NCBI GenBank assembly: GCA_012934845.2 | Contig: WNNJ02001660.1 | Location: forward strand, 1 to 64,000 | Length of the DNA: 64,000 nt | Direction: 5' to 3' | Source: Pomphorhynchus laevis | Taxonomy: Eukaryota > Acanthocephala > Palaeacanthocephala > Echinorhynchida > Pomphorhynchidae | Shown: in pieces, positions 1-9,886 of the stretch | Position numbering within the stretch: position 1 is the first letter of the stretch | Layout: the number at the start of each line of letters is the position of its first letter | Notes under the pieces: model-generated | What the model was told of the DNA's origin: nothing | The model's database searches: none | Seen by the model: only the letters and a program-made list of their open reading frames with translations | Translations under genes and position numbers: made by a program

Positions 1-1272
1 GAGCAACGTGGATACTTTAGTCAGGAGAAATGACGAATAATCATTGGCATCGATGTTGCACAGCGAAGATGAGCGAGCAAAGATTGAGTTAAAAGTATGC
101 CAGAGAGTCTTAGAGTTGAATGAAGTGATGATTTTATGCTGCCAGAAGGAGTTACATTTGATACGTAGTAGGTTGAGATGAGACCGGCGAATAGCAAGAT
201 AGAAATCACGGAAAGACGGAGTGATCGAGTGGAAATCACGTCTGAGAGAGCGGTGATAGACTCGAAAAGCATGGCGGAGTCGACGCTTTGATAGTAGGCA
301 TTGGATGTCAAACCATGGGGCACGGTGCAAGCGACGGTGTGGGTGAGACTTTAAGGGCAAGAGAATATCGAGAGTCGATGTGAGTTTAGTGTCGAAAAGA
401 AAGGCGAGATCGTGAGGAGATGAATATGTTATTGTGGGTAATGATAGAGATGATTGGATTAAGGCAGAGCGGAGAAGGGAGAGGTCAAGATTTCTCCAAG
501 GGCGACGTAGGATTGTAGGTGTGTGAGGAGGGGTGTGATTGTGAGTGAGATCAAGGGTGATAAGAAAGTGATCGGATAGACCAGGATCAGAGATAGACAG
601 TGAGGTGTAGGCAGCAAAATGATCGGGGACAGCGATGATGTCGAGTGCCCCACCAAGTATGTGTGTGGGGGCAGTGGAGATTAGTTTGTAATTGTATTTG
701 GATAGAATGTTGATGAACCGGATGGAATCCGTAGAAGAGGGGCGGTCTAGGCGGATATTAAAGTCGCCCAGAACGAGTGAAGGGATTGAGGACAAAGAAC
801 AATGAGAAAGGAGGTCAGCGAGTTCGGTAAAAAATAAGGCAGTAGGAGCTGATGAACCAGGACGGTATACAATGGCGAGATATAGAGTGATCAGGTTAGA
901 ATTACGACATATGAGCAATTCAAAAGAGCAAGGACTGAAAGGTGGATTGATTTTGCGAAGAGACGCGGGGTGACGCGCGAATGCGACGATGCCGCCATGA
1001 TTAGAGAATTTAGAAGGGCATGAGCTGAGGGGGCGGGCGTATTCGACTAGGGAGCAACCGGTAGCGAGCAGACGGTGAATGGAAAGGTCGTCGGAATCTG
1101 AGTGTTAGGATTCGGTGATTCAGAAGATATCGATGGATTGCTTGATGAATAGGTTGAGGATAAGATCGGATTTATTGTGAATATATCTAGTGTTGAGGAG
1201 ACCGAGGCGGAAACCGTGTGTTGTGGCGAAAGAGTCTAGTGGAGAAGACACATAGGAGAGATGGAGCGCCAT
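1..1272 (-). pseudogene. CR1 ORF2, endonuclease part (broken)
   Basis: Reading starts at the ATG at 1272 (MALHLSYVSSPLDS) and continues with the endonuclease start GFRLGLLNTRSIHNKSDLIL. Two in-frame stops (TGA and TAA, about 1103-1125) fall where related proteins have tryptophan-like positions in the FWITESW block. Downstream, FELLICRNSN, LAIVYRPGSS, LGDFNIRLD and GLSDHFLITLDL give a readable endonuclease. The copy runs off the left edge before the RT catalytic motifs. The same two stops occur at the same places in the + strand copy (see findings). Confidence 0.8.
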
Positions 1273-2630
1273 CGAATTTTTGGACGGGTGTGGACAACTT
1301 GAAAATTTCCGTCTATATTTCGGATGGAGAGTGATGTTTCGCCGTTTTCCTCGCGACGGCGTTTTTCGATGCGGGCTGAAGAGATTTGAGCGATTTCAGA
1401 AGGGGCGCGATCGGGGAAAATTCGAGTGGTTGAAGATGACATGAGTTTGAATCGTTGAGAGAGGACAGAAGACGCGTGAGAGCGATGCTTGAAAACAATT
1501 TTTAGGAGAGGGGGCTGTGAAGGATTAGATTGAGAAGATTTGTTTAGACGGATGAATGCGACAGGAGAAATGTCCTTGAAAAATGATGGTTTATCCGCAG
1601 GAACAATAGACAAAAGGATGGATCTGAAGGTGGAAACATCGTGGTCCAGACGTGCTTGTGGAGATAAGGAGTTAGAAGGCGTGATATTAGTAACAATGAC
1701 GCAACGATCGCGAGAAGCAAAGCGCTTTCGTAAAGGAAGACGACTGGCGTGAGTAGGTGAGATCACGATAGAAGAGCTGTCAGTTGATGATTTGGAGGGA
1801 TTTGGTTTGACGACGGGAGACATAGAGGATAATGATAATAAAGAGGGTGGCAAGCGATGTGAGGAAAGGTTATGAGTGGAAGGATAGTGGAGGTTGGTGG
1901 AGGTGATTTTGATTGATGGATGCAAGTTATTGAGAAACGAGACAGGAAGGACGGGACGTGGGGTGTCGGGGAGTGAACATACATTAGTTGTAACAATTTG
2001 CGGCTCCGTCACTGTATCGGTAGATTTATCATAAACTTGACAAAATCCATCTTGCTGCGATACAATTTGCGGCTCCTTCAGATTATCTGATAATGGATTA
2101 TCTGATGATGACGTAGAAACGCGATGAGGGGTAGAAATGTAAGGTGATTTATCTGATACGACAAAAGAAATACTGGGTTGCAAATGGTCAATGACAGTAA
2201 CATCAGAAGATTGAGCTGATTGATTGGGCAAAATTGAAGGATGTATAGTAATACCTGTAGAAGAGATGGGAGATTTGGCATTCTTAGAGGCAATCGAATG
2301 CGGAAGAATTGGGCATCGAGGTTGAAACTTATTACAATACGAAGTGGCATGTGTGGACATCGCTGCATTGCCAGATAGTTTCAATATATTTGTCTTGAGA
2401 CTCTCTATTTCACTCTTCATCGTATTTATCATCTTAGCCGAACAGTAGCCACAGTAGAATTCGTTGTCTGCAAGGCAAGATGCCTGGGATTCTGAAGTCC
2501 AAATACTTACCCACGTGTGACAATCATTGTTTGAGCAAAGGACTTGTTCCGATCCATTGGAAACATCTCTAACATCGGTGTTGGACGCGACATGGTTGGG
2601 AACTTGAGACTTTTGTTTTTTCCGACCCAT
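1236..2630 (-). CDS. CR1 LINE ORF1 protein, zinc-finger type
   Basis: This is an open 464-residue ORF with ATG at 2630. The N-terminus carries a zinc-binding motif: C32, C37, H38, W40, then FYCGYC with C60 and C63, resembling the PHD-like fingers known in CR1 ORF1 proteins. A middle region rich in Ser, Thr and Pro follows. The basic C-terminal half (KRFASRDRCVIVTNI, IEKRRREENGE) probably binds RNA. It overlaps the start of ORF2 by 37 nt, as in the + copy. The C-terminal ~250 residues match the + strand ORF1 almost exactly, but the N-terminal ~220 do not; only the finger spacing is shared. RNA binding and chaperone activity are inferred from the family. Confidence 0.8.
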   Translation of the reverse strand: MGRKKQKSQVPNHVASNTDVRDVSNGSEQVLCSNNDCHTWVSIWTSESQASCLADNEFYCGYCSAKMINTMKSEIESLKTNILKLSGNAAMSTHATSYCNKFQPRCPILPHSIASKNAKSPISSTGITIHPSILPNQSAQSSDVTVIDHLQPSISFVVSDKSPYISTPHRVSTSSSDNPLSDNLKEPQIVSQQDGFCQVYDKSTDTVTEPQIVTTNVCSLPDTPRPVLPVSFLNNLHPSIKITSTNLHYPSTHNLSSHRLPPSLLSLSSMSPVVKPNPSKSSTDSSSIVISPTHASRLPLRKRFASRDRCVIVTNITPSNSLSPQARLDHDVSTFRSILLSIVPADKPSFFKDISPVAFIRLNKSSQSNPSQPPLLKIVFKHRSHASSVLSQRFKLMSSSTTRIFPDRAPSEIAQISSARIEKRRREENGETSLSIRNIDGNFQVVHTRPKIRWRSISPMCLLH

Positions 2631-2961
2631 TTATATATAGTCGTTTGATTCGTGATTTTATTCTCCTCGTTGTATGTATATTAGATTGTATGTTATTTAT
2701 TGTATAGAACTTAATATAACCAAATATAAGCAATCTGGAATGTATGTTTATTAAAAACCAATTTTTTTTGACACATTACCGTTTCTAATTCAATAGCTTA
2801 TACCAATTCTTTCTTTGTGAACGCATTAAAACACGCCGCAGAAATCGATATAAAGTTCCGCTCACATTTCACGATGGAAGATGTAAATAGCTGGGTATCC
2901 AATCTTTGCATTACTATAAAATATACACAAGTAGGGTTCCCGACAATAGGCGCATGAATAT
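2631..2961 (-). other. Upstream region of the - strand LINE
   Basis: This is AT-rich DNA between ORF1 and the 13-bp array. No ORF or recognised motif was seen. It may be LINE 5' UTR, but no matching stretch precedes the + copy ORF1, so that is inference. Confidence 0.3.
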
Positions 2962-3240
2962 TTCAGTTCGTTAGTTCAGTTCGTTAGTTCAGTCCGTTTA
3001 TTTAGTTCGTTAGTTCACTCCGTTATTTCAGTCCGTTATTTCAGTTCGCTAGTTCAGTCCGCTTGTTCAGTCCGCTTGTTCAGTCCGTTTGTTCAGTCCG
3101 TTTGTTCAGTCAGTTTGTTCAGTCCGTTTGTTCAGTCCGTTCGTTCAGTCTGTATGTTCAGTATGTTTGTTCAGTCCGTTCGTTCAGTCCGTTCGTTCAT
3201 TTCGTTCGTTCATTTCGTTCGTTCAGTCCGTTTGTTCCGT
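2962..3240. repeat. 13-bp minisatellite, unit TTCAGTCCGTTTG, about 21 copies
   Basis: A 13-nt unit repeats from the first TTCAGTTCGTTAG to about 3240. Variants are C/T or G/A changes and the period stays exactly 13 throughout. The short ORFs here (FSPFVQSVCSV-type) are repeat translations, not genes. The array lies about 330 bp upstream of the - strand LINE ORF1. A different array with the same 13-nt period precedes the + strand ORF1. Confidence 0.9.
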
Positions 3241-3299
3241 TTAATTAATACACTTTAATTTCACAACTTAATATCATCCGCTTACATTAGCAAATATGA

Positions 3300-3770
3300 C
3301 TTAATAATGTCAGGCAGATCATTTATAAATATAATAAATAATATACTGAGAATAGAACCTCGATGAACACCCATTCTAATGCTCACCTAATCAGATAAAG
3401 ATATTTCTACTCGAACTGCCGATTTTCTGGCTGACAGAAAAGCAGCAATCCAAGTGACAATGGGCAAATTAAACTTGCAAGCTGTAAGTTTTCGTAACGA
3501 TATGGTGTGATCTACCGTGTCAAATGCCTTAGCTAAATCAATAAATATAACCTTTATCCAAGGACGAGCCAGCTGTTACGAGCTATCAAAAAGTTAGTAT
3601 AAGTTGATCTATGCCAGCGGAAGTTATGATAAAAGTATGTAAGTATAAGTTTCTAGTCACATTGGCATTCAAAAGTCGTAAAATTAAACGTTCAAGGACT
3701 TTGCAGCAAATGTATGTTAAGCTTATCGGTCTCTAATTGCTTACGTTAGTACGATCACCCCTTTTATCGT
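3300..3770 (-). pseudogene. Reverse transcriptase fragment of a second LINE family
   Basis: Reading leftward from about 3760 gives RPISLTYICCKVLERLIL, then VIFIDLAKAFDTVDHT (RT motif A with the catalytic Asp), a palm stretch, HRGSILS in the position of the usual QGS block, and FINDLPDII. These are jockey/CR1-superfamily RT motifs in the right order. The sequence differs from the CR1 copies on either side, so this is an older, separate insertion. It has stops and frame changes and neither end is preserved. Confidence 0.7.
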
Positions 3771-3835
3771 TGGAGCACTCGAACGGAGTGCTCCAACGTT
3801 GGAGCACTGAGACGTTGGAGCACTCGAACATCGAA
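3768..3835. repeat. Foldback repeat built on GGAGCACT
   Basis: CGTTGGAGCACT (3768-3779) and AGTGCTCCAACG (3787-3798) form a perfect 12-bp stem with a 7-nt loop. The same motif then recurs twice in direct orientation to about 3830. Confidence 0.8.
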
Positions 3836-3842
3836 GTTGATG

Positions 3843-4547
3843 ATGCGTTATATGGTTAGGATGATTGATTTTGGAGAATTGGCAAAAGGGCTGAGGCAGT
3901 AATCGATTTTAGGAAAGAGAAGCGATGAAATAAGATACATACAAGAACGGAAGTCGATAAGGTGGTGGATACGGCAGATGTCACGGAGAATTAAGTTAGA
4001 CGAGCGGACCTTGTCGCAGACGAAGGGTTTATGGGAAAATTGATCATCGAAATAAATCTTTAGAAAGTGAGATAGTGGACTATGAAGATGATTGATGAGG
4101 CATAAGATACAGATGGGAGATAGGTTGTTAGAGAAGATGGAAGGGACTATGGCAAAAGAGAAGATGGGAGATACGTTTGTAGATAGAAGAAAGACATCCA
4201 CGCCTAGCCTCATCCTCCCGAAACTCTTTCATCTTCTTTCAGTCTCACCTGCCGAAGTATCATCTGTTCTCATTTCCTTGCCCAGCACAACCTCACCTGC
4301 CGATCCACTGTCTACCCACATACTTAAATCCATATGCTCATCGATATTCCATTTTCTCAGAACATTGTTTAACTCGTCCACCCGCAGTCGTATCTTCTCT
4401 TCACACTGGAAATCCGCAATCGCTCGCCCCCTCCGTAAGAAACAATCGCTCGACCCCTCACTTCCTTCTAGCTATCGCCCCATTTCACTACTCTCTACTC
4501 TTTTTAAACTCTTAAAACGCCTCATCTTAATACAGATCAACACTAGC
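3843..4547. mobile_element. CR1 fragment with an internal inversion
   Basis: 3843-4200 reads on the - strand as late ORF2 (KVRSSNLILRDIC, SLLFPKIDYCLSPFANSPKS). 4201-4547 reads on the + strand as earlier ORF2 (LPKLFHLLSVSPAEVSSVL, SSYRPISLLSTL). Both belong to the CR1 family seen at 7200-7530 and 11490-11650. The order, early segment inverted against late segment, is what twin priming produces in LINEs. No 3' end is present. Confidence 0.75.
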
Positions 4548-4604
4548 TAAAATTGTCTTGATTGTTAAATACTTAAAATCTAAAGTAAATACATATACAT
4601 CGAC

Positions 4605-4910
4605 GACAACCATCGACGACAACCATCGACGACAACCATCGACGACAACCATCGACGACAACCATCGACGACAACCATCGACGACAACCATCGACGACAA
4701 CCATCGACGACAACCATCGACGACAACCATCGACGACAACCATCGACGACAACCATCGACGACAACCATCGACGACAACCATCGACGACAACCATCGACG
4801 ACAACCATCGACGACAACCATCGACGACAACCATCGACGACAACCATCGACGACAACCATCGACGACAACCATCGACGACAACCATCGACGACAACAATC
4901 GACGGCAACC
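4605..4910. repeat. 13-bp minisatellite, unit CATCGACGACAAC, about 23 copies
   Basis: This is an almost perfect array of a 13-nt unit; only the last two or three units vary. Since 13 is not divisible by 3, a 39-nt cycle is open in several frames on both strands (TTTIDDNHRRQPS on +, DGCRRWLSSMVVV on -), which explains the long ORFs here. It ends 8 nt before the ORF1 ATG of the + strand LINE. The near identity of units points to recent expansion. Confidence 0.95.
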
Positions 4911-4917
4911 ATCGTTT

Positions 4918-5943
4918 ATGGGAGGACGTAAGAAAACAACTAAGACCGAACCCAACTATGGACAACTGCAAGTACAGTGCTCGATATACGACTGCAGCGT
5001 CTGGACAACAATCGCCTGCGACAAGAATAAGGCTGAAGAAGACTTCGTATGTGGTTTTTGTGCCAACAAACTAATATGCAACCTTTCCAATAAGCACATA
5101 TCAACATCCAACACGTCAACTCAAACTACCCCCGTCGTTTCTAATGTCCTTTCTCCACCCACCGACCCTGCCACCATATACACTTCCCATTCCATGTCCT
5201 CTTCACTCACCGACACCCGACGTCACGTCCGTCCCGTCTCGCTTCTCAATAACTTGCATCCATCAATCAAAATCACCTCCACCAACCTCCACTATCCTTC
5301 CACTCATAACCTTTCCTCACATCGCTTGCCACCCTCTTTATTATCATTATCCTCTATGTCTCCCGTCGTCAAACCAAATCCCTCCAAATCATCAACTGCC
5401 AGCTCTTCTATCGTGATCTCACCTACTCACGTCAGTCGTCCTCCTTTACAGAAGCGCTTTGCTTCTCGCGATCGTTGCGTCATTGTTACTAATATCACGC
5501 CTTCTAACTCCTTATCTCCACAAGCACGTCTGGACCACGATGTTTCCGCCTTCAGATCCATCCTCTCGTCTATTGTTCCTGCGGATAAACCATCCTTTTT
5601 CAAGGACATTTCTCCTGTCGCATTCATCCGTCTAAACAAATCTTCTCAATCTAATCCTTCCCAGCCCCCTCTCCTAAAAATTGTTTTCAAGCATCGCTCT
5701 CACGCGTCTTCTGTCCTCTCTCAACGATTCAAACTCATGTCATCTTCAACCACTCGAATTTTCCCCGATCGCGCCCCTTCTGAAATCGCTCAAATCTCTT
5801 CAGCCCGCATCGAAAAACGCCGTCGCGAGGAAAACGGCGAAACATCACTCTCCATCCGAAACATAGACGGAAATTTTCAAGTTGTCCACACCCGTCCAAA
5901 AATTCGATGGCGCTCCATCTCTCCTATGTGTCTTCTCCACTAG
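4918..5943 (+). CDS. CR1 LINE ORF1 protein, alternative N-terminus
   Basis: The ATG at 4918 (MGGRKKTTKTEPNYG) is chosen because it matches the - strand ORF1 start (MGRKKQKSQ); upstream in-frame reading is only minisatellite. The product is 341 residues. The zinc-finger motif has C21, C26, W29, C34, C45 and C48 (CSIYDCSVW ... FVCGFC). The last ~250 residues are nearly identical to the - strand ORF1. The frame is unbroken. As in the - copy, ORF2 begins before this ORF ends (overlap 5907-5943). Confidence 0.8.
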   Translation: MGGRKKTTKTEPNYGQLQVQCSIYDCSVWTTIACDKNKAEEDFVCGFCANKLICNLSNKHISTSNTSTQTTPVVSNVLSPPTDPATIYTSHSMSSSLTDTRRHVRPVSLLNNLHPSIKITSTNLHYPSTHNLSSHRLPPSLLSLSSMSPVVKPNPSKSSTASSSIVISPTHVSRPPLQKRFASRDRCVIVTNITPSNSLSPQARLDHDVSAFRSILSSIVPADKPSFFKDISPVAFIRLNKSSQSNPSQPPLLKIVFKHRSHASSVLSQRFKLMSSSTTRIFPDRAPSEIAQISSARIEKRRREENGETSLSIRNIDGNFQVVHTRPKIRWRSISPMCLLH

Positions 5944-8045
5944 ACTCTTTCGCCACAACACACGGTTTCCGCCTCGGTCTCCTCAACACTAGATCTATTC
6001 ACAATAAATCCGATCTTATCCTCAACCTATTCATCAAGCAATCCATCGATATCTTCTGAATCACCGAATCCTAACACTCAGATTCCGACGACCTTTCCAT
6101 TCACCGTCTGCTCTCTACCGGTTGCTCCCTAGTCGAATCCGCCCGCCCCCTCAGCTCATGCCCTTCTAAATCCTCTAATCATGGCGGCATCGTCGCATTC
6201 GCGCGTCACCCAGCGTCTCTTCGCAAAATCAATCCCCTTTCAGTCCTTGCTCTTTTGAATTGCTCACTTGTCGTTATTCTAACCCGATCACTCTAGATCT
6301 CGCCATTGTATACCGTCCTGGTTCATCAGCTCCTACAGCCTTATTTTTTACCGAACTCGCTGACCTCCTTTCTCATTGTTCTTTGTCCTCAATCCCTTCA
6401 CTCGTTCTGGGCGACTTTAATATCCGCCTAGACCGCCCCTCTTCCACGGATTCCATCCGCTTCATCAACATTCTATCCAACTACAATTACAAACTAATCT
6501 CCACTGCCCCCACACATATACTTGGTGGGGCACTCGACATCATCGCTGTCCCCGATCATTTTGCTGCCTACACCTCACTGTCCATCTCTGATCCTGGTCT
6601 ATCCGATCACTTTCTTATCACCCTTGATCTCGCTCGCAACCACACCCCTCCTCACACACCTACAATCCTACGTCGCCCTTGGAGAAATCTTGACCTCTCC
6701 CTTCTCCGCTCTGCCTTACTCAAATCGTCTCTATCATTACCCACAATAACATATTCATCTCCTCACGATCTCGCCTTTCTTTTCGACTCTGAACTCACAT
6801 CCACTCTCGATATTCTCTTGCCCTTCAAGTCTCACCCACACCGTCGCTTGCACCGTGCCCCATGGTTTGACATCCAATGCCTACTCTCAAAGCGTCGACT
6901 CCGCCATGCTTTTCGAGTCTATCACCGCTCTCTCAGACGCGATTTCCGCTCGATCACTCCGTCTTTCCGTGATTCCTATCTTGCTCTTCGCCGGTCTCAT
7001 CTCAACCTACTACGTACCAAATGCAACTCCTTCTGGCAGCATAAAATCATCACTTCATTCAACTCTAAGACTCTCTGGCATACTTTTAACTCAATCCTTG
7101 CTCGCTCCTCTTCGCCGTGCAACATCAATGCCAATGATTATTCGTCATTTCTCCAGACTAAAGTATCCACGCTGCTCTCTCACACCCCAGTCTCCATCCT
7201 ATCCCACTCTGCCCAGTCTACTCTCATCCTTCCGGAACTCTTTCATCTTCTCCCTGTCTCACCTACAGAAGTATCATCTGTCCTCATGTCCTTGCCCAAC
7301 AAAACCTCACCTGCCGATCCCCTGCCTACTCACATATTAAAATCTATATGCTCATCGATATCCCCATTTCTCACAACCTTGTTTAACTCGTCCATCCGCA
7401 GTCGTATCTTCTCTTCACACTGGAAATCCGCAATCGTTCGTCCCCTCCTTAAAAAACAATCGCTCGACCCCTCCCTTCCTTCTAGCTATCGCCCCATTTC
7501 ACTACTTCCTACTCTTTCTAGCTCTTAGAACGCCTCAACTTAATACAAATCAACGCTTATCTCTCCTCATCCAATCTGTACCCTCCTTTCCAATCCGCTT
7601 TCCATTCTAATCACTCGACAGAAATCGCATCCATAAAAGTGTACAACGACTTACTCATTTCTCGAGACAAGGCTCTATATAGTGTTCTCATCACCCTCGA
7701 CCAAACCTCCACCTTCGACATTGTCGAACACTCCATTCTCCTTTATCGCCTTCGTTATGATTACGGATTTTCTTCCTCCCCTGTAGCATGGTTTGCCTTG
7801 TATCTATCCGAACGTTTTTTTTTCGCGTCTGGTCTAATTCGTCATCCTCCCTTCCCCACCTCGCTATCGCTTCGTTCCTGTCATACCCTTTTACTCCACG
7901 TTCCTAATTACTATAACAACTACGGTCTCCGATCCTTCCTCGTCGCCGCCTCACTCGCCTGGAATCAACTCCCTCTCGACGTCCGCCGCGCTCCCTTCTT
8001 TATCACATTCAAACACCTCCTCCGTTCACACCTTCTCGACACCTG
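5907..8045 (+). pseudogene. CR1 ORF2 (endonuclease and RT), broken
   Basis: The ATG at 5907 gives MALHLSYVSSPL and then LGLLNTRSIHNKSD. TGA and TAA interrupt the FWITESW region near 6057-6075, and a frame change follows near 6230. From 6260 the frame is open to 7528: LAIVYRPGSS, LGDFNIRLD, GLSDHFLITLDL (endonuclease), then SSYRPISLLPTL (start of RT). A further frame change near 7530 leads to ALYSVLITLDQTSTFDIVEH (degraded motif A). The RT core is deleted and the CR1 C-terminus (LAWNQLPLDVRRAP, FKHLLRSHLLDT) ends at 8045. Confidence 0.85.
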
Positions 8046-8126
8046 ATTCACAGTCTTGTTTTGTTGTGGTCATGTAAGCGTGCGCTGGCACGCATTTGCC
8101 ACGTTTAAATAAATCCTTTTTTTAAC

Positions 8127-9323
8127 GCTTATCTCTCCTCATCTATTCTGTACCATCCTTTATAATCCGCTTTCAGCTCTAATCACTCCACAGAAATCGC
8201 CTGCATGAAAGTTCACAATGACTTACTCATTTCTTGAAACAAGGCTCTATATAGTGTTCTCATCTCCCTCGACCTCTTCTCCTCCTTTGACATTGTCAAC
8301 CTCTCCGTTCTCCTTTCTTACCTTCGTTATTATTACGGCTTTTATTACCCCTGCTTTTCTCTCTTCGGCTTGGCGATCTCTCTATGTTTATCAAACATTT
8401 CTCCTTTAACGTCATACAATACGCCGATGGCATCCTCATCTATGCTCATGCATCCGCACATCGCATACACGATATCGGCAATTCTGCCTTCAACTGTCTT
8501 CTATCTACAAACGTCTCTCCAATCTCCATCTCGCTCTAAACCCTGAAAAGTCTAATATAATGTAGATCCTCTCCCGTAAACCAAACATATCTCCTCCCAC
8601 TGTATATTTTGCCTCATCGATCATTCCCATAGTACACAATCTCACTTTCATAGGCTTCCATTTCGATGATCACCTTTCCCTTAAACCCTTCGTCCCTGAC
8701 AGGGTCCGCTCGTCTAACTTAATTCTCCGTGACATCCGCCGTATGCCCCCTCATCGACTTCCGTTTTTGTGCGTCTCTTCTTTCATAGTTTATTTTCCCT
8801 AAAATCGATTACTGTTTTAGCCATTTCACCAATTATCCAAAATCCATCATTCTTACTCCTACAACGAATAATCAACACCGCTATTCGAGTGCTATTTCGT
8901 TTCCGTTGCTTCGACCACACATCTACATATTTTGCCCAACTCTCCTGGCCCACAATCTACATCAGCATCAAACTCCGCCTTCTCCTAGTAACTTTTCGTC
9001 TTATCACTGTCGCCTCCCCATCGTTCATCAACCTTCCTTTCTTAGACGGCACTCGCTCCACCTCGCTATCGCTGCGTTCCCGTCATTCCCTCTTACTCCA
9101 GTTCCCAATTACTCCAACAACAACGTAATCCGATCCTTCCTAATGGGCGCCTCACTCGCCTGGAATCAACTCCGTCTCGACGTCCGCCGCGCCTCCTCCT
9201 TTATCACATTCAAACACCTCCTCCGTTCACACCTTCTCGACACATGATTTACATTTTTGTTTTGTTGTGGTTATGTAAGCGTGTGCTGGCACGCATTTGC
9301 TTTGTTAAAATAAATCGTTTTTA
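8127..9323 (+). mobile_element. CR1 LINE, 5'-truncated copy
   Basis: The copy begins abruptly at AACGCTTATCTCTCC, directly after the T-tail of the preceding copy, and corresponds to the middle of ORF2. It carries the degraded palm with DGILIYAHAS (YADD region, about 8425-8455), then VRSSNLILRDI and the C-terminal NQLRLDVRRASS to 9246. The 3' UTR hairpin (GCGTGT and GCACGC) and the AAATAAATCGTTTTT tail match its sisters. There are several frame changes. The junction with the previous tail suggests insertion into or next to that tail. Confidence 0.85.
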
Positions 9324-9493
9324 ATCTTATTTTAAACTCCAATAAATCGCAGATGTATTCTTTTATGGCTCCCCTGCCACCAAATAAGAAACTTATGAGA
9401 CTAGCACTCTCTGCACGCTCCTCCGTTTTCAGCCTCAACCACTCCCCATCTTCGCAAATCGAGTAAAATATCTGGGGTTCACCGTTACGGTGA
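9324..9493 (+). other. Short remnant with a KYLGFTV-like motif
   Basis: About 170 bp in which ANRVKYLGFTV can be read on the + strand around 9455-9485. That motif follows the RT catalytic domain in several LINE families. It is too short and broken to assign. Confidence 0.35.
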
Positions 9494-9886
9494 ATTGATC
9501 TGCGTAAGCTGATTTGGATAGACTTAAACTATCCTGTTGCGATCGAGGTTGGCTCTGAAACGAGCCTAGCATCTGTCATTGAATGGAAAAACTTAAGTAC
9601 GCCTTTAGAGTACTTCGGCTATCTCGGGAGTATTCTTTTCTCTAGAGCTCGTCCCCCAGAGCAAAGACTAAGGTTTCTGAAGCTCCTAATCGCGAGATTA
9701 GCAACCATAATCCGTCTCGACTGGACTCTTAGAGGGGTGATAGACCCCGAATGGTTCAGTCGGAAGGAGCGCGCTGATGCGACGGGAGAGGGCATAGATC
9801 CTTCTGAATTTGAAGCCGCGAGGGTTGCAGAGGACGATATAAAGTCGTCGTCAAGATTAGAGAAGTGCGTACTACTTGAAAGCTGA
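9494..9886 (+). pseudogene. Open 130-codon C-terminal fragment of unknown family
   Basis: The frame is open from the codon after TGA (9491) to TGA (9884-9886) with no ATG. It reads VAIEVGSETSLASVIEWKNL, TPLEYFGYLGSILFSRA, then an acidic, charged tail. Base composition is clearly less AT-rich than the flanks. An AATAAA lies about 43 nt downstream (9929-9934). The open frame, GC shift and lack of a start suggest the 3' end of a mobile element; YFGYLGS resembles RT-associated blocks, but I do not recognise the family. Confidence 0.4.

Larger units (their letters stand above)
1..2630 (-). mobile_element. CR1-type LINE, - strand copy (5' part, cut by the window edge)
   Basis: This is a non-LTR retrotransposon read on the - strand. 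ORF1 (2630 to 1236) is followed by the start of ORF2 (1272 to 1), which encodes an apurinic-type endonuclease. The remainder lies left of position 1. From about 1975 down to 1 the sequence is nearly identical to the + strand copy at about 5200-7190, so the two form a large inverted repeat. The CR1 assignment rests on the ORF1 zinc finger, the endonuclease motifs (LGDFNIRLD, SDHFLI) and the CR1-like C-terminus seen in sister copies (LAWNQLPLDVRRAP). Confidence in LINE is high and in the CR1 clade good. Confidence 0.9.
4918..8123 (+). mobile_element. CR1-type LINE, + strand copy with an internal RT deletion
   Basis: ORF1 (4918-5943), ORF2 from 5907, and a 3' UTR ending at 8123 in a T-run after AAATAAATCC. 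The 3' UTR contains a GC-rich hairpin (8086-8101). ORF2 jumps from VAWFALYLSERFFF straight to PTSLSLRSCHTLLL, so the RT core between motif A and the C-terminus is missing, compared with the 10.5-12.1 kb copy, which keeps YADDILIYAHV. The next copy abuts this tail at 8127. Confidence 0.9.

Noticed and set aside
3063-3258. FSPFVQSVCSV repeat ORFs on the + strand
   Set aside because: Translation of the TTCAGTCCGTTTG array; not a gene.
4527-4971. Long ORFs on both strands with DDNHRRQPSTTTI or DGCRRWLSSMVVV repeats
   Set aside because: They are translations of the 13-bp minisatellite, which is open in several frames by its composition; no start context or non-repeat protein supports them.
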